64,000 bases of DNA from Pseudonocardia sp. C8 (GCF_014267175.1 NZ_JACMTR010000002.1:2035001-2099000); one strand, 5' to 3'; numbered from the stretch's first letter, positions 8,635 through 17,010 are shown. The notes: generated by a model not told the origin, from the letters alone. Program-made: numbers and translations.

Positions 8635-9710
8635 CGGTGCGCCTTGGTCTTCAGGCCCTCGACGAGGTCCTTCCACCAGAGCGCGCCCTGCAGCTTCTGC
8701 TGCTCGTCGACCACCGCGACGATCTCGGTCTGGGCGTCGAGCATGACGTCGACGGCGTCGTACACGGTGCCCGACTGCGGCACGGTGACCAGCTTCGGCA
8801 GCGCCTCGGTGCCCGGCAGGTACGCCCACCGCACCGGCCGGCCCTCGGCGTCGACCTCGTAGGTGGGCGAGCCGTTGCGCGCTCCGGAACCGTCGAGGCC
8901 CACCGGATGGAGCTCGAGGTGGGACAGCTCCAGCAGCGACAGCCGCCGGACCGCCGCGCCGGAGCCGACGAACTCGGCGACGAACTCGTTCGCCGGGTGG
9001 GTGAGGACCTCGTCCGGGGTGGCGTACTGCTGCAGCGTCCCGCCCGGCCCGAAGACGGCGATCCGGTCGCCGAGCTTCACCGCCTCGGACAGGTCGTGGG
9101 TGACGAAGCAGATCGTCTTGGCGATCTGCTGCTGCAGCACCAGGAACTCGTCCTGGAGGCGGTCGCGGGTGATCGGGTCGATGGCGCCGAACGGCTCGTC
9201 CATCAGCATCACCGACGGGTCCGCGGCCAGCCCGCGGGCGACCCCGATCCGCTGCTGCTGGCCGCCGGAGAGCTGGCGCGGGTACCGGTCGCGGTAGTCC
9301 TTGGGTTCCAGGCCGACCAGGTGCAGCAGCTCGTCCACCCGGGCCGAGATCCGCTTGCGGTCCCAGCCGAGGATCTTCGGGACGACGGCGATGTTGTCGG
9401 CGATCGTGAAGTGCGGGAAGAGCCCGACCTGCTGGATGACGTATCCGATCCGGCGGCGCAGCTCGTCGGCGTTGACCTTCGTGACGTCCTCGCCGTCGAG
9501 CAGGATCCGGCCGCTGGTCGGCTCGATCAGCCGGTTCAGCATCTTCAGCGTGGTCGTCTTGCCGCAGCCGGACGGGCCGATGAACATCGAGATCGTGCCC
9601 TCGGGGACCTCCAGGTCGAGCTCCTGGACCGCCGGGACGGTGGCCTTCGGGTAGGTCTTCGTGATGCCCTCCAGGGCGATCATGACCTTGCCGGTGCCGG
9701 AGTCAGACAC
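8631..9710 (-). CDS. Osmoprotectant ABC transporter ATPase with CBS domain (OpuCA/ProV type)
   Basis: A 359-aa ATPase. Walker A GPSGCGKT, the Q-loop IQQVGLFPH, signature LSGGQQQR, Walker B VMLMDEPFGAID and the switch His in FVTHD are all present in order within the first 210 residues. The C-terminal 100 residues carry a CBS-type region (GTVYDAVDVMLDAQTEIVAVVDE), which in OpuA-type transporters senses ionic strength or nucleotides. I chose the GTG at 9710 (VSDSGTGKV), which overlaps the end of the upstream permease by 8 bp. The frame is open to 9734. Confidence 0.92.
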   Translation of the reverse strand: MSDSGTGKVMIALEGITKTYPKATVPAVQELDLEVPEGTISMFIGPSGCGKTTTLKMLNRLIEPTSGRILLDGEDVTKVNADELRRRIGYVIQQVGLFPHFTIADNIAVVPKILGWDRKRISARVDELLHLVGLEPKDYRDRYPRQLSGGQQQRIGVARGLAADPSVMLMDEPFGAIDPITRDRLQDEFLVLQQQIAKTICFVTHDLSEAVKLGDRIAVFGPGGTLQQYATPDEVLTHPANEFVAEFVGSGAAVRRLSLLELSHLELHPVGLDGSGARNGSPTYEVDAEGRPVRWAYLPGTEALPKLVTVPQSGTVYDAVDVMLDAQTEIVAVVDEQQKLQGALWWKDLVEGLKTKAHR

Positions 9711-10386
9711 GGATCCCCCTCGGGGTGGTGACACGCTGCACGACCCAGAACACGAGCTCGTAGACGGCAGCCACGACGAGGCAGCCGAGCGTGGCCGCCA
9801 GTACCTGGTTGAACGAGTTGACCGACCCGAGGCGGGCCAGGCCCTGGAACAGCTGCGAGCCGAAGCCGGGGCCGTCGATGACGCCGGCGACGACCGCGAT
9901 CCCGACGATGATCAGGACCGCCACCCGGATGCCGGAGAGCACGACCGGCCAGGCCAGCGGGAGCTGGATGGTGAACATCCGGCGGACCGGGCCCATGCCC
10001 ATGCCCCGCGCCGATTCCAGAACCGCGTCGTCGACCGAGGACAGGCCGGCCACGACGTTCCGCAGGACCGGGTAGATCGCGTAGATGGTGAGCACGGTGA
10101 TCGACGGCGTCGCCCCGAGTCCCAGCAGGGGCTGCAGCAGACCGAACAGCGCCAGGGACGGGATGGTCAGGGCCGCCGAGGCCGCGATCAGCAGGCCCTC
10201 CTGCGACCCGATTCGCAACGGCTTGCTCCAGGACTCCGGGGTCAGCCGGTTCGTGTGCAGCAGCATGCCCGCCACGAGCGCGATGACAGCGGCGATTCCG
10301 ACCGCAAAGGCGACCAGCAGAAAGTGCTGCTGGCCGTAGAACACCAGCTGGTCCAGTTCCTTCCCGACATAGGTGAAGAAGTCCAC
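9703..10386 (-). CDS. Osmoprotectant ABC transporter permease 1
   Basis: A 227-aa permease, first gene of the operon. The GTG at 10386 (VDFFTYVGKELDQLVF) has a strong GGAAGGAGT ribosome-binding site 5 nt upstream, which decides this start over in-frame codons up to 10449. About five or six hydrophobic segments are visible, and the coupling loop is VLESARGMGMGPVRRMFTIQLPLAWPVV. Gene order permease-ATPase-permease-binding protein is that of OpuB/OpuC systems. Confidence 0.9.
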   Translation of the reverse strand: MDFFTYVGKELDQLVFYGQQHFLLVAFAVGIAAVIALVAGMLLHTNRLTPESWSKPLRIGSQEGLLIAASAALTIPSLALFGLLQPLLGLGATPSITVLTIYAIYPVLRNVVAGLSSVDDAVLESARGMGMGPVRRMFTIQLPLAWPVVLSGIRVAVLIIVGIAVVAGVIDGPGFGSQLFQGLARLGSVNSFNQVLAATLGCLVVAAVYELVFWVVQRVTTPRGIRV

Positions 10387-10436
10387 CCGTACTCCTTCCG
10401 CCTGGTCGCCCCCGCCGAGCAGCTCGGGTGGCCCGG

Positions 10437-10442
10437 AGCCTA
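10437..10442 (-). promoter_or_regulatory. Candidate -10 element (TAGGCT) for the osmoprotectant operon
   Basis: TAGGCT on the minus strand lies 50 bp upstream of the first GTG. A weak -35 (TTACTC) is 17 bp further up. An imperfect GGTCACC/GGTGTCAC dyad lies upstream and could be an operator. Confidence 0.3.
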
Positions 10443-10536
10443 GTCGCACGAACGCGGCCGAGTAAGGCGCGCATGCCGTTTCGTGACACCCTGGTGACCG
10501 TTCCGGAGAATCGGTTCGCGCGCGGATAGGGAATCG

Positions 10537-12213
10537 TTACGGCGGGCAGACGACCGGTGCGGCCGGCGCCCGCCCCTCGACGAGCGCCCGGTCGACAACC
10601 GCGGTGACGCACGGGGTGCGGGGGTAGGCGCCCGTCCCGGCGCCCTCCCAGCGGACGACGCGGCCGTCGGCGAGCTGCTCGGCGGTCCGCTCGGCGCCGC
10701 TCTGGGGCGAGCGCGGGTCCTGGGCGGTGCCGAGCACCAGCACCGGTGGCGAGTCGTCCGGCGTCCCGGCGCCCGGCGGGGTGGACGGGGCCACCGGTCC
10801 ACCGGACGGCCACGGCCCGCAGGCCACCAGGTCCTGCGCGGCGGCCACGCCGAACAGCGGGAACCGCCCGGCCCACTCCGCGGCCCGGGCGGCCGCCTCG
10901 CCGGGGGTGGCCCGGACCCGGCTGTCGTTGCACCGGGTGGCCAGTGCGGCGTCGAACCGGCCCTGCGGGCCGCCGACCGGGGCCAGGAGCCGGACGAGCC
11001 CGGCCGGGTCGCCTGCGCGGGCTGCGGCCAGTGCCGCCTGCAGCTCCGGCCACCGGGAGGGCTGCGCGAGCACCCAGCGGATCGCCCGCACGGTGGCGCC
11101 TGCGGTGACGGCGTCCCCGTCGCCGACCGGCATCGGGGTGTCGGCGAGCCCGCCGAGCAGGCCCCGCACGGCGGCCCGCGGGTCGGGGCCGAGCGGGCAG
11201 TCCGGCCGTGCCGTGCATGCGGTGGCGAACGCGTCGAACGCGGACTCGGCGGCCGCGGTGGCGGCCTCGGTGCGGGCCGGATCGTCGAGCGTGGGGTCGC
11301 CCGGGCCGTCGAGGACGACCCGGCCGACGGCGTCCGGGTGCCGCGCGGCCCAGCCGGCGGCGGCGTCGGCGCCGTCCCCGACGCCGAGCAGGTTCAGGCG
11401 GGCGAGGCCGAGCGCGCTGCGCAGCGACTCGACGTCGTCGGCGGTGCTGCCGGACCGGAAGCTGGCCAGCGTCCCGGACAGCAGCAGGTAGCAGTCCTGC
11501 ACGATCGAGCGGGACCGTTCCAGCAGCCCGGTCATCGCGGCCTCGTCGCGGCGGTCCGGCCCGGCGTCGAGCAGCGCGGCGCGAGCCTCGGTCGGGGCAC
11601 AGTCGAGGAGGTCCTCCCCGGTGCCGCGGCGGTCCATCCCGATCACCTGGAAGCGCTGCAGGACACCGGTGGGCAGCCGGGCGGACAGGTCCGCTGCGGT
11701 GCGCGCGGACCCGTCGAGGGCGGTGTCGCCGAGCACGACCAGCGCGGGCAGGTCCTCGGGCGCGCCCGGCGCCCGTACCCGGGTCAGGCCGAGCCGAGCC
11801 GGCCCGAGGTCGGGCCGGCTCCGGTCGGCGGGCACGGTGAGCTGCCCGCAGCCGACCTCCAGGGCGCGGCCGGCCGGGACCGGTGTGCCGGCCGCGGTCA
11901 GCCCGGCGAGCACGTCGGCGGTGCAGTCGGTGAACACCGGCCCGCCGCGCACCGGCTCGGGCGCGGGGAGCAGATCGGGTTCGGCGGGCGGTGCGGCCGC
12001 GGCGGGCGGGGGCGCGGCCGGGAGCAGCTCGCCCCGGACGGCGACCGGCGGGCGCTGCGAGGGGCCGACGGCACACCCCGCGAGCACGGCGAGCGCGAGG
12101 GCGAGCGCGAGGACGAGCGTGGGCCGGACCCGCGTGGTCCCGGCCGGTGCCGGACGACGCGGCGGGACCCCGGCGGGCGCCTCGGGGAGGGTGTTCTCGC
12201 GGGAACCGCTCAC
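10537..12213 (-). CDS. Secreted alpha/beta-hydrolase-fold lipoprotein, probable pseudoenzyme
   Basis: About 558 aa with a lipobox signal (LALALAVLAGC) and the overall layout of the tripeptidyl aminopeptidase-like (SlpD/SlpE, TAP C-terminal) family. It aligns through GMDRRGTGEDLLDC, DDVESLRSALGLARLNLLG and the C-terminal CV-rich end. Two catalytic positions are lost. The nucleophile elbow, normally GxSxG, reads GVGDG (Ser to Gly), and the usual GHGAY histidine motif reads GTGAY (His to Thr). The Asp region LVLGTAQDPRSP remains. It is probably not a peptidase and may bind a peptide or glycan at the cell surface. The start is uncertain (GTG 12213 or GTG 12273). Confidence 0.75.
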   Translation of the reverse strand: MSGSRENTLPEAPAGVPPRRPAPAGTTRVRPTLVLALALALAVLAGCAVGPSQRPPVAVRGELLPAAPPPAAAAPPAEPDLLPAPEPVRGGPVFTDCTADVLAGLTAAGTPVPAGRALEVGCGQLTVPADRSRPDLGPARLGLTRVRAPGAPEDLPALVVLGDTALDGSARTAADLSARLPTGVLQRFQVIGMDRRGTGEDLLDCAPTEARAALLDAGPDRRDEAAMTGLLERSRSIVQDCYLLLSGTLASFRSGSTADDVESLRSALGLARLNLLGVGDGADAAAGWAARHPDAVGRVVLDGPGDPTLDDPARTEAATAAAESAFDAFATACTARPDCPLGPDPRAAVRGLLGGLADTPMPVGDGDAVTAGATVRAIRWVLAQPSRWPELQAALAAARAGDPAGLVRLLAPVGGPQGRFDAALATRCNDSRVRATPGEAAARAAEWAGRFPLFGVAAAQDLVACGPWPSGGPVAPSTPPGAGTPDDSPPVLVLGTAQDPRSPQSGAERTAEQLADGRVVRWEGAGTGAYPRTPCVTAVVDRALVEGRAPAAPVVCPP

Positions 12214-12327
12214 CGGGTCAGCGGTGTCGGCGGGACCACCCCTGCCGGAGACGCCGCCACGAGCCCGGTGCACCCGGCGAGTGTGCCGGGCCGCGGGTGA
12301 GAACCCGGTGAGCCATGGCCGGAACCC

Positions 12328-13080
12328 CTACCGGGCGGTCCAGCCGCCGTCCTGGCTGAGCGAGGTCCCGGTGATCGAGGCCGAGGCCGGCCCCCACAGC
12401 AGCGCCGCCAGCTCCGCGGTCTCGGCGGGCTCGATCAGCCGCTTCACCGCGACCGGGGTGAGCATGATCTTCTCGATCACCTCGTCCTCGGAGATGCCGT
12501 GCGTGCGTGCCTGGTCGGCGATCTGCGCCTCGACCAGCGGGGTCCGGACGTAGGCGGGGTTGATGCAGTTGCTGGTGACCCCGTGCTCGGCGCCCTCCAG
12601 CGCGGTCACCTTGGACAGGCCCTCGAGCCCGTGCTTGGCCGAGACGTAGGCCGACTTGTACGGCGAGGCCCGCAGGCCGTGCGCGCTGGAGATGTTCACG
12701 ACCCGGCCCCAGCCGCGGGCGTACATGTGCGGCAGGGAACCGCGGATCAGCCGGAACGGCGCCTCGAGCATCAGCCGGATGATGTGCGAGAACGTCTCCG
12801 GGTCGAACTCCTCGAGCCGGGACACGTGCTGGCGGCCGGCGTTGTTGACCAGCACGTCGACGTCGCCCGGGAGCTCGGAGACCGCGTCCAGGTCGGACAG
12901 ATCGCAGGTCAGCGGCGTGACCAGGTCGCTCTCGGCGGCCAGCGGCTCGAGCTTCCCGGGATCGAGGTCGACCGCGTAGACCGCGGCGCCGTCGGCCACC
13001 AGGCGGCGGGCGACGGCGGCCCCGATCCCGCTGCCGGCGCCGGTCACGAGGGCCTTCTTGCCGTCCAGCACTGCGCTCAT
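12328..13080 (-). CDS. 3-hydroxybutyrate dehydrogenase (short-chain dehydrogenase)
   Basis: A 250-aa SDR enzyme, probably converting D-3-hydroxybutyrate and acetoacetate with NAD. The cofactor motif TGAGSGIG (residues 14-21), NNAGRQHV, the Ser in VNISSAHG and the catalytic YVSAKHG are present. NNAGxQHVxxLEEFxPETF is typical of 3-hydroxybutyrate dehydrogenases. It would feed on monomers released from polyhydroxybutyrate, which fits the PHA locus near 60 kb. A leaderless-type -10 element precedes the ATG. Confidence 0.85.
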   Translation of the reverse strand: MSAVLDGKKALVTGAGSGIGAAVARRLVADGAAVYAVDLDPGKLEPLAAESDLVTPLTCDLSDLDAVSELPGDVDVLVNNAGRQHVSRLEEFDPETFSHIIRLMLEAPFRLIRGSLPHMYARGWGRVVNISSAHGLRASPYKSAYVSAKHGLEGLSKVTALEGAEHGVTSNCINPAYVRTPLVEAQIADQARTHGISEDEVIEKIMLTPVAVKRLIEPAETAELAALLWGPASASITGTSLSQDGGWTAR

Positions 13081-13086
13081 GGTGCG

Positions 13087-13092
13087 ACCGTA
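13087..13092 (-). promoter_or_regulatory. -10 element (TACGGT) of the 3-hydroxybutyrate dehydrogenase, leaderless type
   Basis: On the minus strand TACGGT is followed by 6 nt (CGCACC) and the ATG at 13080. Confidence 0.5.
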
Positions 13093-13137
13093 CGACGCCC
13101 GCCCGAGCCGCCCGCTGTGAAGTGGATCACTGGCCGG

Positions 13138-13848
13138 TCAGGTGACCCGCGGGCCGCCGGCGTGGCGCCCGGAGTCGAGCTCCAGGCGGACCGCGACCGG
13201 CAGGTCCGGGCGGCCCAGGGCGTCCCGCACCTGGGCCAGCACCTCGGCGTCCAGCCGGCGGCAGAGCTCGGCGACCTCGTCGTCGGCGATGTCCTCGTCG
13301 ATCCACACGGTGGCCCGCACCGCGGGGGAGTGCGTGCTGCCGACCATCCGGGCGCGGGCCCGGGTGACGCCGGGCAGCCCGGCGGCGCCGTCGGCGACCG
13401 CGTCCGCGGCGGCCGCGGAGTGGATCCGGATGGCCGTGCCGGCGCCGTCGTCGAGCACGACGTCGGGCCGGGGCTCGGGGCGCAGCGACCGGGCCGCCCA
13501 GAGCAGGCCGAGCACCAGCAGCAGGAGACCGGCGACGATCGCCACGATCCGGGCCACGGTCGCCTGGGCGACCAGGAACTCCTGGATGACCGGGTCGAGC
13601 AGCGGCCGCTGCGGCCGGTTCCGCCCGAAGACGCCGGCGACCAGCAGCACGGTCAGGACCCCGGCGGCCAGCAGTGCCAGCCCCAGCAGGGTGAGCCCCC
13701 AGCGGGCCCCGCCGGCCGAGCGGTACTGCGCCTTCCGGGCCGCCTTCGCCACCTTGCGCGGGTGGGCCGGGGCGGCCGCACGGGTGTCGTCCGGTGGCTG
13801 CGGGCGCCCGGCGCCGTTGCCCTCCACCGGGGTGGTGTCGGCGGACAT
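13138..13848 (-). CDS. amaP: Alkaline shock response membrane anchor protein AmaP-like
   Basis: A 236-aa protein with a basic, Pro/Ala-rich cytosolic N-terminus. Two transmembrane segments follow at about residues 50-70 and 98-118, and then a C-terminal Asp23-like alpha/beta domain (RATVWIDEDIADDEVAEL). AmaP proteins hold Asp23 proteins at the membrane. It is the last gene of a tightly packed minus-strand cluster running from 16186, one base downstream of the DUF6286 gene. Its role in envelope stress is inferred from the cluster. Confidence 0.75.
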   Translation of the reverse strand: MSADTTPVEGNGAGRPQPPDDTRAAAPAHPRKVAKAARKAQYRSAGGARWGLTLLGLALLAAGVLTVLLVAGVFGRNRPQRPLLDPVIQEFLVAQATVARIVAIVAGLLLLVLGLLWAARSLRPEPRPDVVLDDGAGTAIRIHSAAAADAVADGAAGLPGVTRARARMVGSTHSPAVRATVWIDEDIADDEVAELCRRLDAEVLAQVRDALGRPDLPVAVRLELDSGRHAGGPRVT

Positions 13849-13849
13849 C

Positions 13850-14401
13850 TCAGTGCCTTCCCTTCGACGGGCCCGGCTGCTCCGGGGCGGCGCGGACGGT
13901 CAGCCGGGGCCGGCGGGCGAGCGGCAACGCGTCGAGCACGCCCGACGCGGCGGCGCGGGCCTCGTCGGCGACCGTGGTGGTCTCGCCGCGGCCGCGGGCC
14001 CGCACCGAGACCGAACGCGCGGACGCGGTGACGGTGGCGGCGGTGACCGCGTCGACGGCGCGCACCCGGCCGCCGACCAGGCGGGCCAGCACGCGCGGGG
14101 CGGTGGTCACCGTCAGCCCGGGCGACGGCGAGGTGAGGGCGACGTCGTGGCGCCGGGCGAGCAGCCCGACGACCAGCAGCACCACTCCGGCGACGATCGC
14201 GGCGATCGCGAGCCACAGCACCGGGGTGTCGGCCCACAGGACGTTCCCGGCGGTCGTGCGCCAGTCCCGCCACGGCACGAGGAGCCCGGCGCCGGAACCC
14301 GGGCTCACCCAGGCCGCGACGACCTCGACGACGAGCAGGGCACCTGCCGCGGCGACGGCCAGGCTGACCAGCGGCGCGAGCACGCGGAGCAGGACACGCA
14401 C
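13850..14401 (-). CDS. DUF6286-type membrane protein of the Asp23 cluster
   Basis: A 183-aa protein with transmembrane segments at about residues 8-30 and 60-84, separated by an extracytoplasmic loop containing WRDWRTTAGNVLWAD, and a C-terminal Asp23-like domain of about 95 residues. It shares this two-segment-plus-domain plan with the AmaP-like gene next to it and probably arose by duplication. I recognise the family as DUF6286 from its VLWADTPVLWL segment. Function unknown. Confidence 0.65.
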   Translation of the reverse strand: MRVLLRVLAPLVSLAVAAAGALLVVEVVAAWVSPGSGAGLLVPWRDWRTTAGNVLWADTPVLWLAIAAIVAGVVLLVVGLLARRHDVALTSPSPGLTVTTAPRVLARLVGGRVRAVDAVTAATVTASARSVSVRARGRGETTTVADEARAAASGVLDALPLARRPRLTVRAAPEQPGPSKGRH

Positions 14402-14440
14402 GGCGTGTCACCTGCCTCTCTGTTGTGACGGTCGGGGGTC

Positions 14441-14815
14441 CTACCGGACCCGGGCGGTGTCGGTCCGCGCCGGGCCGTCGGCCTGCAGGGCGTCCACCTC
14501 GACGGTGAACCGGCCCAGCCGGCGCCCGGTCATCCGGAGCAGGTCCGCGGCGATGCGCTCGCGGACCTCGGCGACCGCGGCCCGGACGGCACCGGGGTAG
14601 GTCAGGGTCAGCCAGAGCCGGACGTCGAGCTCGTCGGCGCCGCGCGAGCGGACCTTCGCGCTCGGGCCGGCCTCGCCGACGCCCAGACCGGCCACCCGGC
14701 GGGTCCGGTGCCGGGTCGCCGACGCGGTGTCGGCCGCGTACTCGACGATCTTCTTCAGGACCGCGGGGTCGACCTCGAGCGCCCCGCGTTCCTCCGGGTC
14801 GGCGAGCGCGGTCAC
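14441..14815 (-). CDS. Asp23/Gls24 family envelope protein (short, second paralogue)
   Basis: A 124-aa soluble protein with the Asp23/Gls24 fold pattern: an N-terminal helix (LKKIVEYAADTASATRHR), then the strand pair DELDVRLWLTLTYPG and a helix AAVAEVRERIAADLLRMTGRRL ending in FTVEVDAL. The GTG start overlaps the stop of the 62-aa membrane protein upstream (GTGA), so translation is coupled. It is one of three Asp23-like soluble genes in this cluster. Confidence 0.7.
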   Translation of the reverse strand: MTALADPEERGALEVDPAVLKKIVEYAADTASATRHRTRRVAGLGVGEAGPSAKVRSRGADELDVRLWLTLTYPGAVRAAVAEVRERIAADLLRMTGRRLGRFTVEVDALQADGPARTDTARVR

Positions 14816-15000
14816 CGGTCGCGGCCCCGGCCGAGCAGGCCGCTGAGGCCGCTGACGTCGAGCTCGCCGTCGAGCGCCCGGCCGACCAGCAGGCCGATGG
14901 CGCCGAGCACGAGCGTGATGACGAAGGCCAGGAACCCGCCGGTGGCGCCGGCGATCCCCAGCAGCAGGCCCGCCAGCAGGCCGGTCTGGGTGGCGTTCAT
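14812..15000 (-). CDS. Small two-segment membrane protein of the Asp23 cluster
   Basis: 62 aa, mostly hydrophobic (GLLAGLLLGIAGATGGFLAFVITLVLG), ending in a short Gly/Arg-rich tail. It probably crosses the membrane twice. It resembles the tiny DUF2273-like proteins that accompany asp23/amaP in other Gram-positive bacteria. It overlaps the next gene by four bases. Confidence 0.65.
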   Translation of the reverse strand: MNATQTGLLAGLLLGIAGATGGFLAFVITLVLGAIGLLVGRALDGELDVSGLSGLLGRGRDR

Positions 15001-15024
15001 GAGTCTCTCCTCGCAGATGTGAGG

Positions 15025-15378
15025 TCAGGAGTCGCGGGAGTCGAACCAGCCGGGGCGGTCGACCCGGGGGCGGGTGCGGCGGCGGGCGGTGCGGATCAGC
15101 GCGACCAGCACCCGGGCCGGGAACGGCAGGTCCGGGACGATCTCGATCGGCCCGTCGTAGCGCCGGTCGTCGGGGTCGGCGGGAGCACCGGCCACGTCCG
15201 CGGCCTGCGCGGCGGCCAGCGCCCGGTAGTGGGCCAGGCCGGCCCGGAAGACCTCCGGGTCACCGCCCCGGTCCGGGTGGTGGGCACGGACGAACGACCG
15301 GTAGGCGGCGCGCTGCTCGGGGGTGAGCCCGTTGCGGACGCCCCGCTCGTCCATCCGTACCTCCGCCTGTGCTGTCAT
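15025..15378 (-). CDS. J-domain (DnaJ-like) protein within the Asp23 cluster
   Basis: 117 aa. Residues about 18-50 form a compact J-domain: TPEQRAAYRSFVRAHHPDRGGD, containing the diagnostic HPD tripeptide, then EVFRAGLAHYRAL. The rest is a linker and a basic C-terminus (RTARRRTRPRV). J-domains stimulate the Hsp70 ATPase. There is no zinc-finger or CTD module, so it would be a specialised co-chaperone or adaptor. Its ATG overlaps the stop of the Asp23-like gene upstream (ATGA), which argues that it works with the envelope proteins. Confidence 0.7.
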   Translation of the reverse strand: MTAQAEVRMDERGVRNGLTPEQRAAYRSFVRAHHPDRGGDPEVFRAGLAHYRALAAAQAADVAGAPADPDDRRYDGPIEIVPDLPFPARVLVALIRTARRRTRPRVDRPGWFDSRDS

Positions 15379-15710
15379 GCGCCACCGTCCCCGCCGGGGA
15401 CCTCCACGTCGGCGACCACGACGTCGACCGGGACGTCACCGACCAGCGGCGCGACGGTGCGGCGCAGCGCGGCGACGGTAGCCGGGATCGGCCGGTCGAG
15501 GGTGAGCACCACCCCGACCTCCACCGGCTCGCCCGGCTTGCCGACGTGCACCCCGACCAGCTTGCGCCCCGGCAGCCAGGTCGCGACCGTGCCGAAGACC
15601 CCGCCGTCCAGCCGGGCGACGGCGGGGTGCGCGGCCACCGCGTCGGCCACCAGCTCGGCCAGCGCGGCCGGGTCCGGATCGGGCCCGCCCGGCGGTGGGG
15701 TCACCGTCAT
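15375..15710 (-). CDS. Asp23/Gls24-like protein (third paralogue)
   Basis: 111 aa. It contains alternating strand/helix segments LAELVADAVAAHPAVARLDGG, VEVGVVLTLDRPIP, AAVAALRRTVAPLVGDVPVDVVVADVEVP, the pattern of a minimal Asp23 domain. It overlaps both neighbours by four bases and so is the middle of a translationally coupled trio. Confidence 0.65.
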   Translation of the reverse strand: MTVTPPPGGPDPDPAALAELVADAVAAHPAVARLDGGVFGTVATWLPGRKLVGVHVGKPGEPVEVGVVLTLDRPIPATVAALRRTVAPLVGDVPVDVVVADVEVPGGDGGA

Positions 15711-16186
15711 TCCACGACGCGGCCGGTCGGGGCGGAGGCCTGGGCGGACTCGTCGTCGCCGTCGTCCTCGGAGGCGAGGTGGATGTCGTTCACCGCGATG
15801 TTGACCTCGATGACGTCGAGGCCGGTCATCCGCTCGACAGCACCGATCACGTTGCGGCGCACGGCCTTGGCCAGGTCGGCGATGGCGACGCCGTACTCGA
15901 CGACGATGTCCAGGTCGACCGCGGCCTGCTTCTCGCCGACCTCGACGGCCACGCCGGCGACGTTCGAGGCGCCGGTGGAGCCGCCGCCGGGGATCCGCTC
16001 GCGCAGCGCGCCGAACGCGCGGGAGGCACCGGAGCCCATCGAGTACACGCCGGAGACCTCGCGGGCCGCGATGCCGGCGATCTTCTGCACGACGGAGGCG
16101 GCGATCGAGGTCTTGCCCTGGCTGGTGTCGTCGCCGATCTTCGCCGGGCTGGTGCCGGTCGTCGTGGCCGGAGTGCTGGAGGTCAT
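15707..16186 (-). CDS. Asp23/Gls24 family envelope stress protein (main copy)
   Basis: 159 aa. The conserved core GKTSIAASVVQKIAGIAAREVSGVYSMG, followed by VAVEVGEKQAAVDLDIVVEYG and VIGAVERMTGLDVIEVNIAVNDI, is a textbook Asp23 domain. The ATG at 16186 has a GAGAGGAGC ribosome-binding site. In Staphylococcus, Asp23 coats the inner face of the membrane through AmaP and limits cell-envelope stress. It is the first gene of the seven-gene cluster running to 13138. A GCCCCGCGGGGC palindrome lies in the upstream region at about 16255. Confidence 0.88.
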   Translation of the reverse strand: MTSSTPATTTGTSPAKIGDDTSQGKTSIAASVVQKIAGIAAREVSGVYSMGSGASRAFGALRERIPGGGSTGASNVAGVAVEVGEKQAAVDLDIVVEYGVAIADLAKAVRRNVIGAVERMTGLDVIEVNIAVNDIHLASEDDGDDESAQASAPTGRVVE

Positions 16187-16303
16187 GTCCTGCTCCTCTC
16201 GCCTGCGGGGCCGCGGGGCCCGCCGGCGTCGTCGTACTGCGGTCACACGTGAGATGCCCCGCGGGGCGGGATCCTCACGGGAGTTCACCCGTTCGGCGGG
16301 TGA

Positions 16304-16966
16304 TCACGCCCGGACGTAGTGCAGCAGGAGGGTCCCGTCGTCGTCGGCGGTGTGCCCGGCGAGCCGCATGCCGCGCGGCGGCTCGGCGGCGACCGGGCCC
16401 GCCGCGATCCGCCCGGCCGGCCCGCCGACGAGCACCGGGGCCAGGGTGAGCCGCAGCTCGTCGACGGCGTCCGCGGCCACCAGCGCGCCGAGCAGGGTGG
16501 GCCCGCCCTCGCACAGCACGTCGTGCAGCCCGCGCCGGCCGAGCTCGCCGAGCAGGGTGGCCGGCGCGAGGTCGGGCAGCACGACGACGTCGGCCCCGGC
16601 GGCCTGCAGCGCCTCCCGGCGGCGGGCGGGTGCGGCCCCGGTGGTGAGCACGATCGGCGGCGTGACCGTGTCGGTGAGCAGCGCCGCGCCCGGGTCGAGG
16701 TCCGCCGACCCGGTGACCACGGCGAGCGGCGGGGGCGGGCCGGGCTCGGGGTCGTCCGGGGTGGGCCGGCGGGGCCGGACGCCGCGGTAGTCCTCGTCGC
16801 GGACGGTGCCCGCCCCGACCAGCACGACCCCGGCCGACCGGCGCAGCGCGCGGAACAGCGTGCGGTCGGCCGGGGTGCTCAGGCCGCGCGACCCGGCCCC
16901 GCCCGCGACGACCGCTCCGTCCAGTGACGACACCATGACGGCGGTGACCCGTGGAGACGTCTGCAT
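16304..16966 (-). CDS. RibD C-terminal-like pyrimidine/dihydrofolate reductase family protein
   Basis: A 220-aa single-domain reductase of the RibD C-terminal/DHFR-like fold. Signature segments are VSSLDGAVVAGGAGSRGLSTPADRTLFRALR, VLVGAGTVRDEDY and CEGGPTLLGALVAADAVDELRLTLAPVLVGG, which form the NADPH and substrate sites. There is no deaminase domain. In M. tuberculosis the syntenic gene Rv2671 belongs to this family and can supply dihydrofolate reductase activity; the same is only inferred here. The minus-strand upstream sequence has CATCCT 6 nt before the ATG, a near match to the leaderless pattern. Confidence 0.85.
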   Translation of the reverse strand: MQTSPRVTAVMVSSLDGAVVAGGAGSRGLSTPADRTLFRALRRSAGVVLVGAGTVRDEDYRGVRPRRPTPDDPEPGPPPPLAVVTGSADLDPGAALLTDTVTPPIVLTTGAAPARRREALQAAGADVVVLPDLAPATLLGELGRRGLHDVLCEGGPTLLGALVAADAVDELRLTLAPVLVGGPAGRIAAGPVAAEPPRGMRLAGHTADDDGTLLLHYVRA

Positions 16967-17010
16967 CCGCCGAGGATGCCCTCCGGCGCCGGGACGTGAC
17001 CCACGTGGTG

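Noticed and set aside
6466..8862. A 798-codon plus-strand frame across the transporter genes
   Set aside because: Antisense to the binding protein and permease genes with clear family motifs; composition is that of a shadow frame.
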